Shown piece after piece: positions 5,862 to 10,852 of a DNA stretch of 10,852 nucleotides. The DNA is from Lachnospira sp. UBA5912. Lineage in GTDB: Bacteria > Bacillota > Clostridia > Lachnospirales > Lachnospiraceae. A program made the position numbers and the translations under genes. The stretch lies in NCBI GenBank assembly GCA_002435585.1, contig DJDY01000118.1, positions 783-11,634 of the forward strand, in the 5' to 3' direction. Under the pieces are notes generated by a model. It was not told the origin of the DNA, ran no database searches, and saw nothing but the letters and a program-made list of their open reading frames with translations. Position 1 is the first letter of the stretch, and each line of letters opens with the position of its first letter.

Positions 5862-7166
5862 TTATACTAATCCAAGTATATGTGGAAGGAACATTGATAA
5901 CTGAGGGATATATGTTATAAGTAACAGTGCTATAAGGATTACTCCAAAGTAAGGAAGCAGTGTCTTTATAACGCTCTCGATTGTTGTTCCACCAACACGG
6001 CAGCCTGTAAAGAGGATTGTTCCAACAGGAGGTGTTATTGTACCAATTGATAAGTTGAAGCAAAGTAATATACCAAAGTGGATTGGATCCATACCAAGTG
6101 ACTTACAGATTGGTAAAAGGATTGGTGTAAATATAAGTATCGCTGGTGTTACATCCATGAATGTACCTACAACAAGTAATAATACATTGATGAGAAGTAA
6201 GATGAGGAACTTATTAGTTGTAAGACCAAGTATTGCTTTAGCTATCATATCTGGAATTCCTGTAAATGCCATAGCCCATGACATAATAGATGAAAGACCA
6301 ATCATGAATGTAATAATACCTGTTGTCTTAGCTGCTTCAAGGACGATTCTTGGAATATCCTTAATCTTAAATGCTTTGTATATAAGTGATAATACTGTTG
6401 CATATACTACTGCGATAGCAGAACCTTCTGTTGCTGTAAAGATACCTCCAAGGATACCTCCGATTACGATTACGATAAGTAAAAGGCTTGGGATTGCCTG
6501 CCAGAATGTCTTAAGAGCTACTTTAAGTGGAACTCTTGATTCTGCCTGATAACCACGCTTCTTAGCCATAATACCTGCAAGCACCATAACTGCACCACCC
6601 CAGAGAATACCTGGAATATAACCTGCCATAAAAAGTGCTGCGATTGAAACACTACCTGCAACGCTTGAGTAAACAATCATTGTGTTACTAGGTGGGATAA
6701 GCATACCTACTGGAGCAGATGCTACGTTAACTGCTGTACTGTAGTTCTTATCATATCCTTCTTTTTCCTCAAGTGGTCCGATTGTACCACCCATAGCTGC
6801 AGCTGCTGCTGCACCTGAACCTGATATAGCTCCGAATAACATATTAGCTACTACGTTTGACTGTGCAAGAGCACCAGGCATACGTCCACTAATTACCTTT
6901 GCACAGTTTACAAGTCTCTGTGCGATACCACCATTATTCATTATATTACCTGCAAGAATGAAGAATGGAATGGCTATAAGTGAAAACGAGTTAGAACCCG
7001 CGAATATTCTCTGTGCTGATGTTGCAAATGAAACATCGGCTGGAATCATACATATCATTGAAACTGCTGATGACATACCTATGGCTACACCGATTGGAGC
7101 ACCTATAACAAGCAGTACTACCAGTATTGTAACCATTACTAAAGCTACCTGTAATGCTATACTCAT
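5862..7166 (-). CDS. dctM: TRAP transporter large permease (DctM/SiaM type)
   Basis: A 434-residue integral membrane protein, the transport subunit of a tripartite ATP-independent periplasmic transporter, which couples solute import to the sodium gradient. Family landmarks are visible: AIPFFILAGNIM (65-76), the small-residue stretch GAISGSGAAAAAAMGG (112-127), MLIPPSN (155-161), FTATEGSA (243-250) and GTITPPVGTILF (375-386). About 11-12 hydrophobic helices with two re-entrant hairpins are expected. The SD AGGAGGT overlaps the dctQ stop codon, and the gene starts 9 bases after it, so the two permeases are translationally linked. It is the last gene of the operon; a terminator follows at 5647-5685. 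In Gram-positive bacteria the partner binding protein is a lipoprotein, as found here. Confidence 0.96.
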   Translation of the reverse strand: MSIALQVALVMVTILVVLLVIGAPIGVAIGMSSAVSMICMIPADVSFATSAQRIFAGSNSFSLIAIPFFILAGNIMNNGGIAQRLVNCAKVISGRMPGALAQSNVVANMLFGAISGSGAAAAAAMGGTIGPLEEKEGYDKNYSTAVNVASAPVGMLIPPSNTMIVYSSVAGSVSIAALFMAGYIPGILWGGAVMVLAGIMAKKRGYQAESRVPLKVALKTFWQAIPSLLLIVIVIGGILGGIFTATEGSAIAVVYATVLSLIYKAFKIKDIPRIVLEAAKTTGIITFMIGLSSIMSWAMAFTGIPDMIAKAILGLTTNKFLILLLINVLLLVVGTFMDVTPAILIFTPILLPICKSLGMDPIHFGILLCFNLSIGTITPPVGTILFTGCRVGGTTIESVIKTLLPYFGVILIALLLITYIPQLSMFLPHILGLV

Positions 7167-7175
7167 ATTTACCTC

Positions 7176-7649
7176 CTATTCTGCCTCTTTCTTAAGCTCA
7201 AGGGTGATATTATATATACTATAGAATATGATAATCACGCCACATATTGGAATTATTGAATATATAATACCTGTTGGAATGTGTAAGATTGAATCGTACT
7301 GTACGAAGTTCATATGTGTGATTCTAAAACCACCAAATACCATTACAAGTCCTGCAAATGCTATTGTTACACACTCAATTATAATGTTTACTACTGTCTT
7401 GGCTTTTCCTGGAAGCTTATCCTTTAAAACCGCTATATTAATATGTTCTCTCTGACCAAACATATAAGTTGCAGATATAATTATTAACCATACAAATGAA
7501 TATCTTGTAAGAATCTCTGTTACACTGCTAGGCGCAGAGAAGATATATCTTGCAATTACCTGGTAAGTTACCATGAGTACCATCATGATAAATATGAATA
7601 CGCTTGCATACGAAGTTATCTTATCTAGTATATTCTTAACTGTCTTCAT
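7176..7649 (-). CDS. dctQ: TRAP transporter small permease (DctQ type)
   Basis: A 157-residue protein with four membrane helices (about 12-34, 48-66, 86-108 and 125-150), the size and topology of DctQ subunits, which pair with the large permease and contact the binding protein. Typical features are the segment RYIFSAPSSVTEILTRYSF (34-52) after helix 1 and an LHIPTGIIYSIIPI stretch (122-135) entering helix 4. A longer frame begins at 7667, but its first Met codon is part of the SD itself (ATGAGGAGGTG). The Met at 7649 has AGGAGGTG 7 bases upstream, so it is the real start. It follows dctP by 17 bases and its stop codon TAG overlaps the dctM SD. Confidence 0.94.
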   Translation of the reverse strand: MKTVKNILDKITSYASVFIFIMMVLMVTYQVIARYIFSAPSSVTEILTRYSFVWLIIISATYMFGQREHINIAVLKDKLPGKAKTVVNIIIECVTIAFAGLVMVFGGFRITHMNFVQYDSILHIPTGIIYSIIPICGVIIIFYSIYNITLELKKEAE

Positions 7650-7666
7650 ATAAGTACACCTCCTCA

Positions 7667-8677
7667 TTAATCCTCGTCACGTAGAGCTTCTACCTTATTA
7701 TATATATCCTTTGTTACATCTGACTGGTTAGCGATACTGTCAAGTAATGGCTGACATTTTTCCCTGAACTCGTTAGTATCTGGATATACAAAGATTGCTC
7801 CATGGGCTTCTGCTTCTTCCTTACCTTTTTCAACAGCTTCCTTAAATGTGTCAAACTCATATTCTGTTGACTCCATTACAAGCTTGTCAAATATTTCTCT
7901 GTCTTCTGCTGACATACTGTCAAGGAAGTTAGTACTTGCTACTACTACGTCTGGATGTACGATGTGTCTTGTATATGAATAATACTTAGCCACTTCATAA
8001 TGCTTGAAATCTGAGTATACAAGCTCACTGTTTTCTCCGGCATCTATAACACCCTGCTGAAGTGCTGTATATACCTCTGACTGAGACATTGCTGTACCTG
8101 TACCACCCATATACTTAACCATGTTAAGATATGTAGTACTATCATTAACTCTGACAATCATACCCTTAAGATCATCTGCTGAGTTGATAGGCTTAGCTGC
8201 ATATATGTTTCTCTCACCAGCTGTATATATTGTAAGAACCTCGAAATTATACTTTCTTGTTGACTTAAAAAGATCTGTAAATACACCGTTTTCTGTTGCT
8301 CTTCTTAAATGATCCATGTCCTTATAAAGATAAGGAGCACCTACGATAGCGAAGTTAGAATCATATCCTTCTGGAACTGAACAGGGAACGATAGCCATAT
8401 CAAGAGCACCTGTTCTTATGAACTCTGCCATTGAACCCTGCTCACCAAGTACGCCATTGGCATATATAGTCATCTTGTATCTTCCATTAGTTGCTTTTTC
8501 GAACTTTTCACCAAGTTCCTTCATCGCCTTATACTGAGGATGATTCTCATTCTGGTTAAATGCTACTCTTATGATCTTTACTTCCTGACCGTCTGCACTG
8601 CTAGTTGAACATCCCGTAAGTGTAAGACTGGCCAGCATTGTTACGCATAATATTAATGCTATTAGTTTCTTACCCAT
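7667..8677 (-). CDS. dctP: TRAP transporter solute-binding lipoprotein (DctP type)
   Basis: A 336-residue extracytoplasmic solute receptor. The N-terminus is a lipoprotein signal: GKK, a hydrophobic core and the lipobox LTGC, with Cys23 as the lipid anchor, as needed in a Gram-positive cell. The mature part shows DctP hallmarks: GVLGEQGSMAEFIRTGALDM (75-94), the paired Arg residues in GERNIY (154-159) and MIVRVND (173-179), and ALQQGVIDAGENS (205-217). In characterised members the Arg equivalent to Arg176 holds the substrate carboxylate, so an organic acid or sugar acid is likely. The longer frame from 8704 was rejected: GGAGGA (8688-8683) sits just before ATG 8677, and only this start puts the signal peptide at the N-terminus. 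It follows yhcH by 83 bases with a hairpin between. Confidence 0.95.
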   Translation of the reverse strand: MGKKLIALILCVTMLASLTLTGCSTSSADGQEVKIIRVAFNQNENHPQYKAMKELGEKFEKATNGRYKMTIYANGVLGEQGSMAEFIRTGALDMAIVPCSVPEGYDSNFAIVGAPYLYKDMDHLRRATENGVFTDLFKSTRKYNFEVLTIYTAGERNIYAAKPINSADDLKGMIVRVNDSTTYLNMVKYMGGTGTAMSQSEVYTALQQGVIDAGENSELVYSDFKHYEVAKYYSYTRHIVHPDVVVASTNFLDSMSAEDREIFDKLVMESTEYEFDTFKEAVEKGKEEAEAHGAIFVYPDTNEFREKCQPLLDSIANQSDVTKDIYNKVEALRDED

Positions 8678-8703
8678 AAATTCCTCCATATCTGATGCAT
8701 ACA

Positions 8704-8737
8704 CTGTCAGTCATAAACCCTGCTAAACAGCTGACAG
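8704..8737. repeat. 7-bp inverted repeat between yhcH and dctP
   Basis: CTGTCAG (8704-8710) and CTGACAG (8731-8737) flank 20 bases and would form an mRNA hairpin just before the dctP SD. No U-run follows, so it is not a terminator; a role in processing or in stabilising the dctP part is possible. Confidence 0.4.
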
Positions 8738-8760
8738 CTTATATCTGCGCATCTATTTGA

Positions 8761-9228
8761 TTACTTTAAAAGATCTACGCTTACCTTAACTACAACTTTT
8801 CTTACTTCCATAGGTTCTCCATCTGCAACCTGTGGTCTATGTACATCTGTTGGGAAGAATACACAGAAACATCCTGGTGTTGATGTGATAAATCCTTCAT
8901 TCTCAACCTTCTTATAGAATATAAGATCTCTTTCATCGAATCTTTCATCTACTTCATAATTTCCTGTATCTGGTGTGAAACCTAACTTTTCTCTTCCTGT
9001 TACAAGGAACTGTACATCTAAGTACTTCTCATGAACCTCTGGTTTTCTATCCTTTAATGGTTCTGTCTTAGCATCGAATACCTGTGCATATAACTGCTTT
9101 CCTTCTATTTCATATACACCTGTTTCCATTTTAGTAAAGTCATTGCTCTTTAAGTATTCAATAGCTCTCTGTACTGCCTTTGGATAATTAGAATAATCAT
9201 CCTTTGTGTGAATTGATGAAAATATCAT
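8761..9228 (-). CDS. YhcH/YjgK/YiaL-family protein (DUF386, cupin-like)
   Basis: A 155-residue protein, the normal length of the YhcH/YiaL/EbgC family, a double-stranded beta-helix fold with a metal site. It starts MIFSSIHTKDDY as in the family; the metal-site region is seen in RKPEVHEKYLDVQFLV (61-76, His66) and FFPTDVHRPQVADG (124-137, His130), with KVVVKV (144-149) closing the barrel. Members occur in sialic-acid and 2,3-diketogulonate operons, where proposed roles are sugar mutarotation or isomerisation; in E. coli yiaL sits beside the YiaMNO TRAP transporter, as this gene does beside dctPQM. AAAGGAG lies 7 bases before ATG 9228; the longer frame from 9267 reads through that SD and is rejected. 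The exact reaction is unknown. Confidence 0.93.
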   Translation of the reverse strand: MIFSSIHTKDDYSNYPKAVQRAIEYLKSNDFTKMETGVYEIEGKQLYAQVFDAKTEPLKDRKPEVHEKYLDVQFLVTGREKLGFTPDTGNYEVDERFDERDLIFYKKVENEGFITSTPGCFCVFFPTDVHRPQVADGEPMEVRKVVVKVSVDLLK

Positions 9229-9344
9229 TTCGTTGCTCCTTTCTGCCTGCATCACGTTTACAGACATTCCTTATTTTATTTTTGTTTTCTACAAACATTT
9301 ATTATAAAAATGCATATAATAACATTTTATCTTCATGTTTAATC

Positions 9345-10271
9345 TTACTGCACATTATTTCTGCTCTTATCTTCCATGGCATGAACCATGTTAACAATCA
9401 TCTTGTGTGAAGGAACTGGAATGCCAAGCCTGTCTCCTGCCTTCACAACTGCACCACTTATTGTATTAACCTCTGTAAGTCTGCCAGCCTTTAAGTCTGC
9501 ATATATAGATGTTCTTCCTTCTGGTGAGTTGATTGAAGTATTTCTTACACGCTCAATCATTTCATCCTCATCAAACTCAAGTCCCATGGCTTTAGCTACC
9601 TGCATTGCTTCTTTTATAAGTGTAACTGTCATATTCCATGCATATTCATCTTCTGCGATGAATCCAATAGGTACCTGAAGTACTCCTGTTAATGCACTAA
9701 GTGAGACATTCGTAAATAGCTTATCCCATATAAGCTGCTGTATGTTACTGTAAATGTGTGTATCAAAACCACATCCGTCAAGACAGACCTTTACTTTATC
9801 AAGCATCTTGTTCTTATCTTCTACAAGCATACCTATATTAGTTTTTCCTTTGCCACCTCTTCTTACATATCCGTTATCAAGAATAGCTCCGTTATCCTCT
9901 GTTGTTCCTATAATAATTCTTTCCTTTGGAACAAATTCTTCGATGATATCTTCATGCCCTGCACCATTCTGTAGTGTCATTACATAAGTGTTATCACCTA
10001 TTATTGCTTTATTTTCCATAAGTGCAGCTCTTGAATATAACGCTTTAACGAATATAATAACAAGATCAACTTCACCTACTCCTTCGCTACTAAGTAATGC
10101 CTTTGGATGATATAAAACATCTTTATCATTCTCATATAACTTTAATCCATCTGCACTAATCTTCTCAACAAGTTCTTTCTTCTTATCTATCATGTAAACA
10201 TCGTTATTCATTGAAAGATGTCCACCATATATAGAACCCATAGCACCTGCTCCAAGTACCGCTATCTTCAT
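9345..10271 (-). CDS. 2-dehydropantoate 2-reductase family (ApbA/PanE) ketoacid reductase
   Basis: A 308-residue cytosolic dehydrogenase. The N-terminal Rossmann domain has GAGAMG (7-12) and a TLQNGAGHED segment (99-108). The C-terminal helical domain has WDKLFTN (182-188), with the catalytic Lys184 and Asn188, and GRLTEVNTISG (263-273), matching the substrate-binding Glu region. PanE reduces ketopantoate to pantoate in vitamin B5 synthesis, but paralogues act on other 2-keto acids. Here the second beta strand ends in Asp29 (YMIDKK), where E. coli PanE has an Arg for NADPH, so NADH may be preferred. The gene stands first in a sugar-acid uptake cluster rather than with panB or panC, which favours a catabolic role. 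SD GGAGGA is 5 bases before ATG. The family is certain, the substrate is not. Confidence 0.93.
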   Translation of the reverse strand: MKIAVLGAGAMGSIYGGHLSMNNDVYMIDKKKELVEKISADGLKLYENDKDVLYHPKALLSSEGVGEVDLVIIFVKALYSRAALMENKAIIGDNTYVMTLQNGAGHEDIIEEFVPKERIIIGTTEDNGAILDNGYVRRGGKGKTNIGMLVEDKNKMLDKVKVCLDGCGFDTHIYSNIQQLIWDKLFTNVSLSALTGVLQVPIGFIAEDEYAWNMTVTLIKEAMQVAKAMGLEFDEDEMIERVRNTSINSPEGRTSIYADLKAGRLTEVNTISGAVVKAGDRLGIPVPSHKMIVNMVHAMEDKSRNNVQ

Positions 10272-10401
10272 AGTAATCCTCCATTCTTAATCTGTCTTTA
10301 ATATATAATCATTAACCCATATAATTCTTTCGCTGATTCATTTAATTCTTTTAACACCAGCTGCATTTATATGTTGTTATATTCATTGTTGTTTATTATT
10401 C

Positions 10402-10458
10402 TCTGCAGTTGATAATCTGTTGATTTGATTATGTATACAGCTGATTATCAACTGCAGA
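10402..10458. repeat. 16-bp perfect inverted repeat in the cyclase/panE-like spacer
   Basis: TCTGCAGTTGATAATC (10402-10417) and its exact complement (10443-10458) flank 25 bases. CTGT/ACAG pairs again inside, and the loop contains the palindrome TGTATACA (10432-10439), like GntR-family operators (T-GTATAC-A). No U-run follows on the minus strand, so it is not a standard terminator. It lies about 130-190 bases before the panE-like start. Confidence 0.7.
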
Positions 10459-10490
10459 ACTTATTATTTATTTTATTTAAGGTGGTAACT

Positions 10491-10560
10491 TTGTTAAATA
10501 TTAAATATATGAACCATATCTGTTGTTAACATCTTATGGTTACTAACATACCGTTGTTAA
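10491..10560. repeat. three TTGTTAA direct repeats at 31-32 bp spacing
   Basis: TTGTTAA occurs at 10491-10497, 10523-10529 and 10554-10560, about three DNA turns apart; further TTGTTA words are at 10563 and 10574. The remainder of this 308-base spacer (10272-10579) shows no supported ORF and no well-spaced promoter. Confidence 0.4.
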
Positions 10561-10579
10561 TATTGTTACTATATTGTTA

Positions 10580-10852
10580 TTATCTTTTAAACTCTGCAAG
10601 TCCTTCGATTGCATATGCTCTTATAGGGCATGAATCTAATCCGTAGATTGGAAGTGGTGAGTATGACATGAAGAATGTATCCTGTGTAAGCTTATCAAGA
10701 TTCTTTAATACTTCAAGGAATACAATGTTTTCTGCCATACAGATGTCATGGAAAGGCTTAACATCTTCGTTGCAGTTTTCGATTGAAACACCATCACCAA
10801 AACCTACACACTTAATCTTGTGGTCTACACACCACTGTGCTGTCTCACCATT
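10580..10852 (-). CDS. cyclase-family protein (kynurenine formamidase-like), C-terminal part
   Basis: The last 90 codons of a frame that enters from beyond the window and stops with TAA at 10582-10580. The translation fits the C-terminal half of the cyclase family (PF04199): a helix ending ETAQWCVDHKIKCVGFGDG, where the family usually has WL-x5-VKLVGIDAPS, then HDICMAENIVFLEVLKNLDKL (about one over quotation, the H...L-x-IVILEGL-NLD pattern), then FFMSYSPLPIYGLDSCPIRA, matching the family ALPLKI-G-DGSPVRA ending. Members are metal-dependent hydrolases or cyclases acting on formyl-kynurenine or other amides and lactones. The metal motif HxGTHxD is N-terminal and outside the window. It precedes the panE-like gene by 308 bases, so it may be a separate transcript. 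Confidence 0.85.
   Translation of the reverse strand, partial: NGETAQWCVDHKIKCVGFGDGVSIENCNEDVKPFHDICMAENIVFLEVLKNLDKLTQDTFFMSYSPLPIYGLDSCPIRAYAIEGLAEFKR

Noticed and set aside
6055..6549. 164-residue plus-strand frame inside dctM, and other plus-strand frames
   Set aside because: Antisense shadows of well-supported minus-strand genes, without SD sequences or recognisable domains.
7650..7667. Longer dctQ start at 7667
   Set aside because: Its first Met codon is part of the SD AGGAGGTG of the later Met; the added residues do not fit the family.
8678..8704. Longer dctP start at 8704
   Set aside because: It puts nine residues before the lipoprotein signal and reads through the GGAGGA SD.
9229..9267. 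Longer yhcH start at 9267
   Set aside because: It reads through the AAAGGAG SD; the family begins at the MIF start.
1..10852. CRISPR array, insertion sequence, tRNA or rRNA
   Set aside because: I saw no regularly spaced repeat array, transposase frame with terminal repeats, tRNA cloverleaf or rRNA sequence.

Overview
The window is AT-rich DNA in which every gene I can support lies on the minus strand, so transcription runs from the high to the low coordinates. Strong Shine-Dalgarno (SD) sequences (AGGAGG type), a T-box leader, Firmicutes-like promoters (TTGACA and TATAAT-like) and the protein set point to a low-GC Clostridia, most likely a gut Lachnospiraceae (Lachnospira/Eubacterium type). 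The taxon is inferred from style; there is no rRNA gene in the window.

Layout in transcription order. (1) 10852-10580: the 3' end of a cyclase-family (kynurenine formamidase-like) gene, followed by a 308-base spacer with a 16-bp inverted repeat and repeated TTGTTAA words. (2) 10271-5862: a probable catabolic operon of a PanE/ApbA-type ketoacid reductase, a YhcH/YiaL-family sugar-processing protein and a complete TRAP transporter (binding lipoprotein DctP, small permease DctQ, large permease DctM). It is closed by a hairpin terminator at 5647-5685. This is a uronate- or keto-sugar-acid uptake type of cluster, but the substrate cannot be read from the sequence. (3) 5400-4423: a PAP2-superfamily membrane phosphatase with all three catalytic motifs and a very strong terminator. 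(4) 4265-2619: mgtE, a Mg2+ transporter with its own consensus promoter and a long leader of about 200 nt. The leader carries a 34-codon upstream ORF with a strong SD and a long-range stem, and it does not resemble the M-box riboswitch. (5) 2463-1526: a small nitroreductase and a Dabb-domain protein, perhaps cotranscribed. (6) 1459-1: the aspartyl-tRNA synthetase gene (aspS, cut by the window edge) behind a promoter, a T-box leader and a terminator.

The two most interesting places are the mgtE leader and the aspS T-box. The mgtE leader could be a leader-peptide Mg2+ sensor, analogous in logic to enterobacterial mgtL but unrelated in sequence. In the aspS T-box, the best specifier candidate I can place is AAC (Asn) rather than GAC (Asp), and the encoded AspRS has a His at the position linked to non-discriminating (Asp/Asn) enzymes. 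Several start codons were moved to later Met codons because the longer reading frames run through the SD sequence.
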